Assembly (NCBI GenBank): GCA_900756495.1
Contig: CAAEKI010000147.1
Span: forward strand, 1 to 17,422
DNA: 17,422 nucleotides
Direction of reading: 5' to 3'
Source of the DNA: an uncultured Oscillospiraceae bacterium
GTDB lineage: Bacteria > Bacillota > Clostridia > Oscillospirales > Oscillospiraceae
Under the pieces are notes generated by a model. That model saw only the letters and a list, made by a program, of their open reading frames with translations, did no database searches and was not told where the DNA came from. Shown here in pieces: positions 1-7,963 of this stretch (positions within the stretch are counted from its first letter, which is position 1; each line of letters opens with the position of its first letter). A program made the position numbers and the translations under genes.

Positions 1-1
1 A

Positions 2-673
2 GGGGGCGCGGGGGCGCGCATGGCGGCTGCGGCAGAGACGCTGTGCGGCCCGTTTATCCAAGATGTCATCGCCACGGCGCTGAAGACAGGGGAGTGCAAC
101 GCCTGTATGGGGCGCATCGTGGCGGCTCCTACGGCGGGTGCTTCGGGCGTTATGCCGGCTGTGCTGCTGCCGGTGCAGAAAAAGTACAGCCTGAACGACG
201 AGACAATGGTTCAGGCCCTCTACGTCGCGGCGGGATTCGGACAGGTGATCGCCACCCGGGCCTCTATTTCGGGGGCTGAGGGTGGATGCCAAGCTGAAGT
301 CGGGTCAGCTTCCGCCATGGCGGCGGCTGCCCTGGTCCATCTGAGGGGCGGCGCACCGGAACAGATGGCGGCGGCCTGTGCCATGGCAATCAAGAATCTG
401 CTGGGTCTGGTATGCGATCCGGTGGCCGGACTGGTGGAGGTTCCCTGTGTCAAGCGCAATGTGGCCGGAGCGGTTAACGCCCTGGCCTGTGCCGATATGG
501 CCCTGGCCGGAATCTGCTCCGCTATCCCCTGCGATGAGGTGATTGACGCCATGCGCTCAGTGGGGGAGTCGCTGCCCGTATCCCTGCGGGAGACAGGCAA
601 TGGAGGGCTGGCCGCGACCCCGACGGGGCGTCAGATTGCAGAGCACATGCAGTCGGGTAAAGCTGTTATATAA
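2..673 (+). CDS. sdaAA: L-serine dehydratase, iron-sulfur-dependent, alpha subunit (3' part)
   Basis: Deaminates L-serine to pyruvate and ammonia in the cytoplasm using a [4Fe-4S] cluster. The frame is already open at the window edge, so the N-terminus is missing; the first in-window Met (20) is internal. The visible part is the C-terminal catalytic region of the family, with the blocks GRIVAAPTAGASGVMP, EGGCQAEVGSASAM and LVCDPVAGLVEVPC. Cysteines encoded at 287, 413 and 446 are 42 and 11 residues apart, the spacing of the three cluster ligands in characterised bacterial L-serine dehydratases, so the cluster site is intact. The beta subunit, or a fused beta domain, would lie upstream, outside the window. 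A possible terminator follows the stop directly. The family call is firm; whether the protein is a separate alpha chain or a fusion cannot be seen. Confidence 0.93.
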   Translation, partial: GGAGARMAAAAETLCGPFIQDVIATALKTGECNACMGRIVAAPTAGASGVMPAVLLPVQKKYSLNDETMVQALYVAAGFGQVIATRASISGAEGGCQAEVGSASAMAAAALVHLRGGAPEQMAAACAMAIKNLLGLVCDPVAGLVEVPCVKRNVAGAVNALACADMALAGICSAIPCDEVIDAMRSVGESLPVSLRETGNGGLAATPTGRQIAEHMQSGKAVI

Positions 674-685
674 ACCGCTGCAAAG

Positions 686-716
686 GGTGGAGCGGGGAAA
701 AGCTCCGCCTTGTCTT
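686..716 (+). terminator. Possible rho-independent terminator after the serine dehydratase gene
   Basis: Arms GGTGGAGC (686-693) and GCTCCGCC (702-709) pair over 8 bp with one G-T wobble around a GGGGAAAA loop. The tail TTGTCTT is only moderately T-rich and overlaps the -35 element of the next promoter. Position 13 bases after the stop codon supports a terminator, but the weak tail limits confidence. Confidence 0.42.
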
Positions 717-738
717 GGGATCCCCGCTGTGGTACAAT
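710..738 (+). promoter_or_regulatory. Sigma-A type promoter (extended -10) for the VOC/acylation operon
   Basis: TTGTCT (710-715) and TACAAT (733-738) are separated by exactly 17 bp. TGG stands directly before the -10 hexamer, giving an extended TGn motif. Transcription would start near 745, leaving a leader of about 110 bases before the first gene at 854. It is the best promoter visible upstream of the five-gene run. Confidence 0.55.
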
Positions 739-853
739 AGCTGTACTTGGCGCGCCCGAGCCAGCGGCGAAGGGCAGGCGCGGCGCCGGACCGGACTGTG
801 CCTGCCGGGCAGCAGACGCAAGGCCGGCGAGATATGTCAGGAAGGTGATTGTC

Positions 854-1222
854 ATGTTTCGTTTTACCCATTTTAATTTCAATGTCCTGGATCTGAACCG
901 CTCACTGGAATTCTACAGCAAGGCCCTGGGGCTTACCCCCACCCGTGAGATTGAGCCGGAGGATAAGTCTTTCAAGATCGTATTCCTAGGGGACGGCGTC
1001 AGTGATTTTGCCCTGGAGCTGACCTGGCTGCGGGATCGCACCGAGCCCTACGATCTGGGCGAAGAGGAGTACCACCTGGCCTTTCACGCAGACGACTTTG
1101 GCGCGGCTCATGCCAGACATGGGGAAATGGGTTGCATCTGCTTTGAGAATCCGGACATGGGGATTTACTTTATCCAGGATCCGGACGGATACTGGATCGA
1201 GATTATCCCTGCGGGACAATAA
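854..1222 (+). CDS. VOC-family protein, glyoxalase I-like
   Basis: 122-residue single-domain vicinal-oxygen-chelate fold protein, close to the usual length of bacterial glyoxalase I. Residues at the four expected metal-ligand places are present: His6 (THFNFNV), Glu55 (FALELTW), His74 (EEYHLAF) and Glu116 (GYWIEII). The last block, FIQDPDGYWIEII, is typical of lactoylglutathione lyases. The start at 854 is chosen because AGGAAGGTG lies 6-7 bases before it; the frame stays open further upstream but without a ribosome site. It is the first gene after the promoter at 710-738, three bases ahead of the acyltransferase gene. A methylglyoxal-detoxifying role is plausible, but VOC proteins are diverse and the substrate cannot be read from the sequence, so no symbol is given. 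Confidence 0.85.
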   Translation: MFRFTHFNFNVLDLNRSLEFYSKALGLTPTREIEPEDKSFKIVFLGDGVSDFALELTWLRDRTEPYDLGEEEYHLAFHADDFGAAHARHGEMGCICFENPDMGIYFIQDPDGYWIEIIPAGQ

Positions 1223-1225
1223 GCC

Positions 1226-2290
1226 GTGGCCCGAAACGAGGGCGGCCGCCTGGTCTACGCCGACCTGCTGCGCGCAGCAGCCGTTTTCGCAGTGGTGGTA
1301 ATTCACCTTGCAGGCTCCCAGATGGCGGACGTGGCGGCCGGATCGGGGGCCTGGACGGCTTTCAACGTGTACAATGGGATCTCCCGCTGGTGCGTCCCCG
1401 TCTTTGTCATGCTCTCTGGTATGTTTATGCTGGATCCGAAGCGGGGATTGACACTGCCGAGGCTCGTGTTCCACCACATTCTGCGTATTCTGATTGCCCT
1501 GTTCTTTTGGGGAACTGTGTATCATCTGGCTCAGCTGCTGATGGCCGGCGGGAAACTGAGCCCTCAGGCGGTGTGGGACGCCTTTTACAACGTGGTGCTG
1601 GGGGACACCCATTACCATCTCTGGTTTCTCTATGCCATCATAGGTCTGTATATCCTCACCCCCGTACTGCGCGCCTTTGTCCGGGGAGCCGGCCGGAGAG
1701 AGTTCCATTGGTTTTTCCTGGTGTGGGCCCTGGTCTGCCTGGTGCTGCCCCTGACCCAACAGATCCATGAGAGCGCTACGGTAAACCGCTGGCTCTGGGC
1801 CATGTACTACTCCACTAATACCGTTAAATTTTTGGGGTACTATATTGCTGGATATTACCTGAAGACGTACACGCTGAACCGTGCATCGGAGTTTCTCGTC
1901 TATATTCTGGGGGTGCTGGGGGCCGTGGTGACGGTAGGGGGCACTGCGCTCCTGCAGAGCCGTGGAACGGAGGAGCTGATACTCTATGAGTACTGCACCC
2001 CCAACGTGGCGCTGATGGCGGCAGCCGTCTTTGTGCTCTTCCGGTATACGCTGGGGGTAAGCGAGGAGCGCTCCCGCAGACAGCGCTTCCTGACCACGGC
2101 CCGTATCTCGTTCGGCATCTATCTGATCCACGATCTCTTCCTGATGCTGCTGGATTATTTTGGAATCACCACCCTCTCCTTTTTCCCCGCCTTTTCGGTG
2201 CCGGTACTCGCTGTGCTGGTCTTTGCCTGTGCTTGGGCGGCGGCTTGGGTGCTGTCCAAAATTCCGCTGCTGGGACGTGTGATTACCTGA
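1226..2290 (+). CDS. Acyltransferase-3 family integral membrane protein
   Basis: 354-residue polytopic membrane protein of the acyltransferase-3 family (OafA/WecH type), which moves acyl groups, usually acetyl, onto sugars of surface polysaccharides. The N-terminal helix YADLLRAAAVFAVVVIHLAG carries the conserved Arg and His (His27). The next block, RWCVPVFVMLSGMFML, is also characteristic. About ten hydrophobic segments follow. The length matches one-domain members without an SGNH extension. The start is GTG, three bases after the preceding stop, with only a weak GGGA upstream, which suggests translational coupling; no better in-frame start exists. It is followed after 19 bases by an MBOAT gene. 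The acceptor sugar and the acyl group are unknown. Confidence 0.87.
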   Translation: MARNEGGRLVYADLLRAAAVFAVVVIHLAGSQMADVAAGSGAWTAFNVYNGISRWCVPVFVMLSGMFMLDPKRGLTLPRLVFHHILRILIALFFWGTVYHLAQLLMAGGKLSPQAVWDAFYNVVLGDTHYHLWFLYAIIGLYILTPVLRAFVRGAGRREFHWFFLVWALVCLVLPLTQQIHESATVNRWLWAMYYSTNTVKFLGYYIAGYYLKTYTLNRASEFLVYILGVLGAVVTVGGTALLQSRGTEELILYEYCTPNVALMAAAVFVLFRYTLGVSEERSRRQRFLTTARISFGIYLIHDLFLMLLDYFGITTLSFFPAFSVPVLAVLVFACAWAAAWVLSKIPLLGRVIT

Positions 2291-2309
2291 ACCCAAAGGA
2301 GCCTGAGCC

Positions 2310-3728
2310 ATGCTGTTTTCCAGCACTGTCTTTCTGTTTCTCTTTCTGCCCCTGGTGCTGCTTGGTTATTATGTGGTGCTGCGGCGTTGGAGGCAGGTGC
2401 AAAATATATTCCTACTGGCGGTCTCCCTCTTTTTTTACGCCTGGGGGGAACCTCGCTTTGTACTGATCATGCTGGCCTCCATCGCGGCCAACTATGGGTT
2501 TGGCCTTTGGGTGGGAGCCGACCGGCAGCGGGGACGGAAGGGGAGGCTGCCCGTCCTCCTGGCAGTACTGGCCAATCTGGGGCTTCTCTTCGTTTTTAAA
2601 TACCTGACCTTTGTCCTCACCAATCTGAATCTACTGGGCGCACAGTTGACAGTGCCCCTGATCGAGCTGCCCATCGGGATTTCGTTTTTTACCTTCCAGG
2701 CCCTCAGCTACGTACTGGATGTACACCGGGGCAGGGGGGGCGTACAGGTCAACCCTCTGAAGGTAGGCCTTTACATCTCCTTTTTCCCTCAGCTCATCGC
2801 CGGACCTATCGTCAAGTATGAGACAGTGGCCGATCAGATTGACAACCGCAGGGAAAACTGGCCGGACTTCTCGGCCGGAGCCTGCCGGTTTGTGGTGGGG
2901 TTGGGGAAAAAGGTCCTCATCGCCAATCAGCTTGCCGTGGTGGCTGACCGCGCGTTTCAGCTCAGCGGCCAGGGGCTTGCGTCGGCGGGGCTGGCCTGGC
3001 TTGGCGCTGTCTGCTATACCTTGCAGATCTATTACGACTTTTCCGGCTACTCGGATATGGCCATCGGTTTGGGAAAGATGTTCGGATTCCATTTCCTGGA
3101 GAATTTCAACTATCCCTATCTGGCCAAATCCGTCACCGAATTCTGGCGCCGGTGGCATATCTCTCTGTCTACATGGTTTCGGGACTATGTGTACTTCCCA
3201 CTGGGAGGGAGCAGGGTTAAATCCCCCTGGCGGCATGTGGGCAATCTATTTGTGGTGTGGCTCCTGACCGGTGTGTGGCACGGTGCCAACTGGACGTTTC
3301 TCTGCTGGGGACTGCTGTACTTTGTGCTGCTGGTGCTGGAGAAGTTTGCCGGACTGGGCCGGGGATGGCCGGCGTGCCTGAGATGGCTGTTCACCATGCT
3401 TATGGTCAATTTTGCCTGGGTCCTCTTCCGGGCCGAGGGGATAGGAGACGCTCTGCGCTATTTCCGCGATATGCTTTTCCTGGGTAGCCGTCCCGGCTGG
3501 GACAGTACTGCCGCTATGTATCTCTGGGAGAATCTCCCCGTGCTGATCGCCGCGGTGATCTTCGCCGCGCCTGTGGCCGGGTGGGTGAGGGACAAGCTGT
3601 ATGCCCGGAGGCGGCTGGCTCCCCTGTGGGATGCGGGGTATGCCGCACTGCTGCTGGCCGTATTTTTGGTGTCGGCCAGTTTTCTGGTCAAGGGGACCTA
3701 TAACCCGTTTATCTATTTCAACTTTTAG
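2310..3728 (+). CDS. MBOAT-family membrane-bound O-acyltransferase (AlgI/DltB-like)
   Basis: 472-residue polytopic membrane enzyme, the normal AlgI length. In AlgI-type systems it takes an acyl group from a cytoplasmic donor and passes it across the membrane for O-acylation of a polysaccharide outside. Family signatures are LFFYAWGEP near the N-terminus, PIGISFFTFQALSY, FPQLIAGPIVKYE, EFWRRWHISLSTWFRDYVYFPLGG with His283, and LTGVWHGANWTFLCWG with His324, which corresponds to the essential histidine of the family. AAAGGAG at 2295-2301, eight bases before ATG, fixes the start. The next gene encodes a DHHW protein, the usual periplasmic/extracellular partner of AlgI-like MBOATs in Firmicutes. 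The gene context points to exopolysaccharide or cell-wall glycan O-acetylation rather than the D-alanylation done by DltB, because no dltA, dltC or dltD is present. Confidence 0.93.
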   Translation: MLFSSTVFLFLFLPLVLLGYYVVLRRWRQVQNIFLLAVSLFFYAWGEPRFVLIMLASIAANYGFGLWVGADRQRGRKGRLPVLLAVLANLGLLFVFKYLTFVLTNLNLLGAQLTVPLIELPIGISFFTFQALSYVLDVHRGRGGVQVNPLKVGLYISFFPQLIAGPIVKYETVADQIDNRRENWPDFSAGACRFVVGLGKKVLIANQLAVVADRAFQLSGQGLASAGLAWLGAVCYTLQIYYDFSGYSDMAIGLGKMFGFHFLENFNYPYLAKSVTEFWRRWHISLSTWFRDYVYFPLGGSRVKSPWRHVGNLFVVWLLTGVWHGANWTFLCWGLLYFVLLVLEKFAGLGRGWPACLRWLFTMLMVNFAWVLFRAEGIGDALRYFRDMLFLGSRPGWDSTAAMYLWENLPVLIAAVIFAAPVAGWVRDKLYARRRLAPLWDAGYAALLLAVFLVSASFLVKGTYNPFIYFNF

Positions 3729-3778
3729 CGGAGCGCCCCGGCGGATGCCGGAGCCCCTCTGAACCGAGGTGACAGCCT

Positions 3779-4972
3779 GTGAAATGGAGCCGAGAGACCT
3801 GCGGCGCGCTGTTTTTTCTGGCGGGCATGGGGATCTGCTTTGCCGTACTAATCGTATCCTTTTTTCAGGGGGGCGAGCTGCGGGAGGCCTTCGGCGCGGC
3901 CCGGCGGGAAGGCGGCTTTGCGGCCTTCAGCGAAACCGCAGAAGCGGCGGCTAACAGCGATTTGGATGAGACTCACTTTTTCATTCAGCTCTTCGGCGGT
4001 TACCAGCGCCTGTTGGGGCGGCGGATCATTGAGGACGCCCAATCACAGACCGCCACAGTGGTAAAGCTGGCCGACGGAGCCCTCACCTTTGCAAATCTCT
4101 CTCAGGAGAGAATGGATGTGACGGCCAACGCCGAAGCGGCAGCACAGCTGAAAGAGACACTGGCCGGTGCCGGAATTCCATATCTCTTTACAGTGGCGCC
4201 GCAGAAGCTGATGGATAACAGTCAGTTGCCGGCAGGCATACAGAATTACTCCATTGAGGAGGCTGACCTGTTTCTGGATTTATTGGCAGACGCGGGGGTA
4301 GATACCTTGGACCTGCGGCCTTGGTTTGAAAGCCACGGGAATTATGGGGACTGGTTTTTCCGGACCGATCACCATTGGAGGCCTGAGGCCGCCTTTGCCG
4401 CCTGGGGAGTTCTGGCTGGAGAAATGACGCAGCGCTATGGATTCTCTTTTGATCCTGCCCTCACGGATGAGTCTCATTATGAAAAGACGGTATATGAGAG
4501 GTTCTTTTTGGGCAGTCAGGGCAAGCGGGTGGGGACCTTGTACGGGGGCGTGGACGACTTTACGGTATATACCCCCAAGTTTGATACCGATTTGACCTAC
4601 ACTTGTCCGTTCTACGGGATCGACCGCACGGGACCCTTCAACCAGTCGGTATGTTTTCCGGAGCGCATTGCAGCGAGAGACTGGTTTGACGGCAATCCCT
4701 ATACCTACTATGCAGGCGGAGACTATCCGCTGGCCCGGGCCGTGAACCGGAACAACCCGGAGGGACCGAAAATCCTGCTGATCCGCGATTCCTTTGCCTG
4801 CGCCATGACGCCCTTTCTCGCGCTGGGCTGCTCAGAGCTGGTAACAGTAGATCTGCGCTATTTTTCCGGCGATTTGACGGAGACCATCCTGTCCGAAAAG
4901 CCTGATCTGGTCGTGACGCTCTATACCGTAGGGACGCTGAGCAACCCTGAGATGTTCTGCCGGACGAAATAG
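3779..4972 (+). CDS. DHHW-family (AlgJ/AlgX-like) O-acetyltransferase partner of MBOAT
   Basis: 397-residue protein with one N-terminal membrane anchor (about residues 8-29) and an extracytoplasmic domain. The name-giving motif DHHW is at 197-200. A serine in the block LLIRDSFACAM (Ser338) is at the expected nucleophile position of SGNH-like AlgJ/AlgX enzymes, which use Asp-x-His plus Ser. Asp197, His199 and Ser338 are therefore the likely triad. It would attach the acyl group delivered by the MBOAT protein to a surface glycan. The start is GTG with GAGGTGA six bases upstream (3766-3772). The 50-base gap after the MBOAT gene contains a short GC hairpin (CCGGC/GCCGG) that could affect coupling. 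The family is clear; the acceptor polysaccharide is unknown. Confidence 0.87.
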   Translation: MKWSRETCGALFFLAGMGICFAVLIVSFFQGGELREAFGAARREGGFAAFSETAEAAANSDLDETHFFIQLFGGYQRLLGRRIIEDAQSQTATVVKLADGALTFANLSQERMDVTANAEAAAQLKETLAGAGIPYLFTVAPQKLMDNSQLPAGIQNYSIEEADLFLDLLADAGVDTLDLRPWFESHGNYGDWFFRTDHHWRPEAAFAAWGVLAGEMTQRYGFSFDPALTDESHYEKTVYERFFLGSQGKRVGTLYGGVDDFTVYTPKFDTDLTYTCPFYGIDRTGPFNQSVCFPERIAARDWFDGNPYTYYAGGDYPLARAVNRNNPEGPKILLIRDSFACAMTPFLALGCSELVTVDLRYFSGDLTETILSEKPDLVVTLYTVGTLSNPEMFCRTK

Positions 4973-4985
4973 GAAGTGACACTTT

Positions 4986-6206
4986 TTGAAAACGCCCTCC
5001 CTTCGCCGCCTGGATGGCCATTATATTGCCATGCAGATGGGCTTTTGGGCCATGTACGCAGCCGTGTGTGCTTACCAGGCGGCACTGCTCCAGGAGCGTG
5101 GCTTCACCAACAGTCAGGCCGGCATGGTCATTGCAGTGCGGTGCCTGGCGGGAATTGTATGCCAGCCCCTGCTGGGAGGACTGGCCGACCGGCGCCCGGA
5201 CATCCCCCTGAGGCGTATCGTGGGTCTCTCGCTGGCAGTGTCGCTGGGAGCGGGGATCTGTCTGCTGCTCTTTCCAGAGATGGGCTTGGGAGGAACGCTG
5301 GCCGTCTTTGCTGTGCTGGGGGCGCTGGAGATCTCATCCTATCCCCTGATGGACGCTATGGCGATCCAGTTTATCAATGCAGGGATGCCCATCCGCTACA
5401 GCCTGGGCAGAGGGCTGGGCTCACTGGCCTATGCGGTGGTGTGTGTCTTTCTGGGGCTTCAGGTGCGGCATTTGGGGGTGGAGACCACGCTGGTGACACA
5501 CGCCGGACTTATGGCGCTGGAGATCATATTGGTCGTCACTTATCCGCTATTTCCCGCTGAAGCGGGTACGGCCTTAAAGGCAGAGAAGCCGCGGTCCATC
5601 CCCGCCCTGCTGAAGTACAGCCCCCGGTTTACGCTCACCCTGGCGGGCGTGCTGTGCGGTCTGACGGCCGTGATGCCCCTGTCGAACTTCCTGGTGAATA
5701 TTGTAGAGAGCCGGGGAGGGGAGAGCGCTGATCTGGGTGTGGCACTGTTTCTGATGGCAGGCTTTGAGCTGCCTGCGGCCGTGCTCTTTCCCAAGCTAAT
5801 GAGAAGGCTTGGCAGTAGGAGAATTCTTCTGCTGTCTATGGTCTTCATGCTGGGAAAGGGGGCGGCGCTGCTGGCCGCCCGGAATTTGGCCGGAGTCTTG
5901 CTGGCCCAGCCGCTTCAGATGCTGGGGTACGGTCTCTTTACTCCGGCGTCGGTCTATTTTGTCAACGAGTCTGTGCCGCCTGCAGACCGGGTCCGGGGAC
6001 AGACTGTGATGATGGTTGCCTCCAATGGGCTGGGCGGGATGCTTGGGAGCCTGCTGGCCGGGAGGCTGCTGGATTTAGGGGGTGTGACGATGATGCTCTG
6101 CTTTTGTATGGCCAGCGGTGCGGCGGCGGTGGTTTTGTGCGCCCTGGCCGGGACGCTGAATTCCGGCGATTTTGACACTTCCCAAATCAGAAATGGTGTA
6201 GTATGA
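4986..6206 (+). CDS. Major facilitator superfamily transporter, substrate unknown
   Basis: 406-residue protein with about 12 hydrophobic segments. The loop after the second helix, GGLADRRPDIPLRRI (about residues 64-78), is a clear MFS motif A. The N-terminal pattern (GFWAMYAAVCAYQAALLQERGFTNSQAG) resembles the LacY/nucleoside-symporter-like MFS group. The start is a TTG with AGGAAG nine bases upstream and is only 13 bases after the DHHW gene, so it is probably read on the same transcript. No ATG lies near a ribosome site in this frame. Whether it exports or imports something connected to the acylated glycan cannot be told. Confidence 0.87.
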   Translation: MKTPSLRRLDGHYIAMQMGFWAMYAAVCAYQAALLQERGFTNSQAGMVIAVRCLAGIVCQPLLGGLADRRPDIPLRRIVGLSLAVSLGAGICLLLFPEMGLGGTLAVFAVLGALEISSYPLMDAMAIQFINAGMPIRYSLGRGLGSLAYAVVCVFLGLQVRHLGVETTLVTHAGLMALEIILVVTYPLFPAEAGTALKAEKPRSIPALLKYSPRFTLTLAGVLCGLTAVMPLSNFLVNIVESRGGESADLGVALFLMAGFELPAAVLFPKLMRRLGSRRILLLSMVFMLGKGAALLAARNLAGVLLAQPLQMLGYGLFTPASVYFVNESVPPADRVRGQTVMMVASNGLGGMLGSLLAGRLLDLGGVTMMLCFCMASGAAAVVLCALAGTLNSGDFDTSQIRNGVV

Positions 6207-6264
6207 TGACTCCGTTGGATAAGATAATGAGTACGAGGAAAGACATACCCGATGGAGGTAAGTT

Positions 6265-7695
6265 ATGAGAAAGACAAAAATCATCTGCACCCTGGGCCCC
6301 GCTGTGGATCATGAGGAGACCATTCGCCAGCTCATTTTAGCCGGCATGAATGCAGCCCGCTTCAACTTCTCCCACGGCACCCACGAGAGCCACCGTGCCC
6401 AGCTCCTCAAGCTGAAGCATGCCCGGGACGAGCTCGGGGCTCCCGTTGCTACTATTTTGGATACAAAGGGGCCGGAAATCCGTATCAAGACCTTTGAAAA
6501 CGGGCCGGTGACGCTGGTATCCGGCGGGGAGTTTACCCTTACCACCGACGACGTGCCCGGAGATGAACACAGGGTATCAGTGACCTATGCCAATCTCCAC
6601 CAGGAGCTCTCGCCGGGCAACCGGGTACTGTTGGACGATGGACTCATTGAGCTCATCGTCAAGGAGATCAAGGGCCATGATATCCTCTGCACTGTGGAGG
6701 ACGGGGGGCCACTGTCCAGCAATAAGTCCATTAATATTCCCGACGTGCACATCCTTCTGCCCTCTGTGACCGAGAAGGATCGAGAGGACCTGAAATTTGC
6801 CGTGGAGAACGACTTTGATTTTATCGCCGCATCGTTTGTCCGCAAGGCGTCCGATGTGGAAGATATCCGTGCCTGCCTCCAGCAATACGGCGGAGACAAC
6901 ATCCGGATTATAGCCAAGATTGAGAACCGGGAGGGTGTGGAAAATCTGGATGCGATCATCAAGGTGTCCGACGGCATTATGGTGGCCCGGGGAGATCTGG
7001 GGGTGGAAATCCCCGCCCATGAGGTGCCGATACTTCAGAAACGGATGATTAAAGCCACCATTCGGGAGGGGAAACCGGTCATTACTGCAACCCAAATGCT
7101 GGATTCCATGATGCGCAATCCCCGGCCCACCCGGGCCGAGGTCTCTGACGTGGCCAACGCTGTCTTCGACGGCACATCCTGTGTCATGCTGTCGGGAGAG
7201 ACTGCTTCGGGCAAGTATCCCATTGAGGCGCTGGAGACGATGGTGGACACCGTTACCGCCGCCGAAGGCGCGATTGACTACTGGGGCCGCTTCCGGGAGC
7301 ACAGCCTACTCCCCGGCGTGGCCACTATCAACGATGCCATCACCCACTCCTGCTGTCTGACCGCCATGGACCTAAACGCCTCCGCAATTCTGGCGGCCAC
7401 CAAGTCGGGCTATACCGCCAAGGTGATCTCCCGTTTCCGGCCCGCCTGCCCCATCATCGCTCTGTGCCAGAACGAGTGGAGCCGCCGCCAGCTGGCCATT
7501 TCCTGGGGCGTTCACCCCTATCTCTCCGGGGAGGTGGACTCCACAGACCGGCTGTTCTCTCAGGCCGTTGAGGTGGCCAGGAAAGAGGAGGCCGTCAAAC
7601 CGGGCGATACCGTGGTCATTACCGCCGGAGTCCCTATTGGCCGGTCCGGCACAACCAATCTCATCAAAGCCCAGGTGGTGGGAGGGAAAGCCTGA
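6265..7695 (+). CDS. pyk: Pyruvate kinase
   Basis: Converts phosphoenolpyruvate and ADP to pyruvate and ATP, the last step of glycolysis. 476 residues, full length for the type without the extra C-terminal PEP-utilising domain found in Bacillus enzymes. Seen in order: TKIICTLGPA; the active-site block ARFNFSHG (Arg32, Asn34, Ser36); LDTKGPEIR; the catalytic lysine in IIAKIENREG (Lys218) within the family signature region; DGIMVARGDLGVEIP; ATQMLDSM and RPTRAEVSDVANAVFDGTS. GGAGGT at 6254-6259, five bases before ATG, supports the start. It lies 58 bases after the MFS gene; no convincing separate promoter was found, so readthrough from the upstream operon is possible. A strong terminator follows. 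Confidence 0.98.
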   Translation: MRKTKIICTLGPAVDHEETIRQLILAGMNAARFNFSHGTHESHRAQLLKLKHARDELGAPVATILDTKGPEIRIKTFENGPVTLVSGGEFTLTTDDVPGDEHRVSVTYANLHQELSPGNRVLLDDGLIELIVKEIKGHDILCTVEDGGPLSSNKSINIPDVHILLPSVTEKDREDLKFAVENDFDFIAASFVRKASDVEDIRACLQQYGGDNIRIIAKIENREGVENLDAIIKVSDGIMVARGDLGVEIPAHEVPILQKRMIKATIREGKPVITATQMLDSMMRNPRPTRAEVSDVANAVFDGTSCVMLSGETASGKYPIEALETMVDTVTAAEGAIDYWGRFREHSLLPGVATINDAITHSCCLTAMDLNASAILAATKSGYTAKVISRFRPACPIIALCQNEWSRRQLAISWGVHPYLSGEVDSTDRLFSQAVEVARKEEAVKPGDTVVITAGVPIGRSGTTNLIKAQVVGGKA

Positions 7696-7717
7696 ACGGT
7701 TCCCCATGAAATCAGCG

Positions 7718-7750
7718 CAGGCCCGTCCGTTTCACGGACGGGCCTGTTTT
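7718..7750 (+). terminator. Strong rho-independent terminator after pyk
   Basis: A perfect 12-bp stem (arms 7718-7729 and 7735-7746) around the loop TTTCA, followed by TTTT. It begins 22 bases after the pyruvate kinase stop. Confidence 0.95.
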
Positions 7751-7866
7751 GGCGTTTCCGCCAACACAAAATCGGTTTCATCTGCTGAAGTCCGTGATTA
7801 TGGAGATCTTTTGTATAAAATGAAGAACTTCCTGCTGAGAAGGTCGATCTTTTTGCCGCTTTCGTG

Positions 7867-7872
7867 TATAAT
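7867..7872 (+). promoter_or_regulatory. Probable -10 element for the CoA-transferase gene
   Basis: A consensus TATAAT hexamer preceded by GTG, in an AT-rich stretch between the pyk terminator and the CoA-transferase gene. No good -35 hexamer is found at 16-18 bp. TTGCCG at 7853 is too close, so the -10 is the only solid part. The start site would be near 7879, giving a leader of about 85 bases. Confidence 0.42.
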
Positions 7873-7963
7873 GATAAAATCGTCTGAAATAAAAGCTGCA
7901 TGTTGGGCTCCGGCGGGGGGAGAGGAGTTGCCGGAGGCCTGCATGATTGTGGAGGATTTGGGC

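Noticed and set aside
986..2326. 446-codon open frame on the - strand
   Set aside because: It lies opposite the VOC and acyltransferase-3 genes, which have family signatures; its translation is low-complexity His/Gln/Pro-rich and typical of an antisense shadow in GC-rich DNA.
6172..6207. Consensus TTGACA at 6172-6177 before pyk
   Set aside because: The possible -10 boxes (TAGTAT at 6199, TATGAT at 6202) are 21 and 24 bp away, too far for a normal promoter; it also lies inside the MFS gene end.
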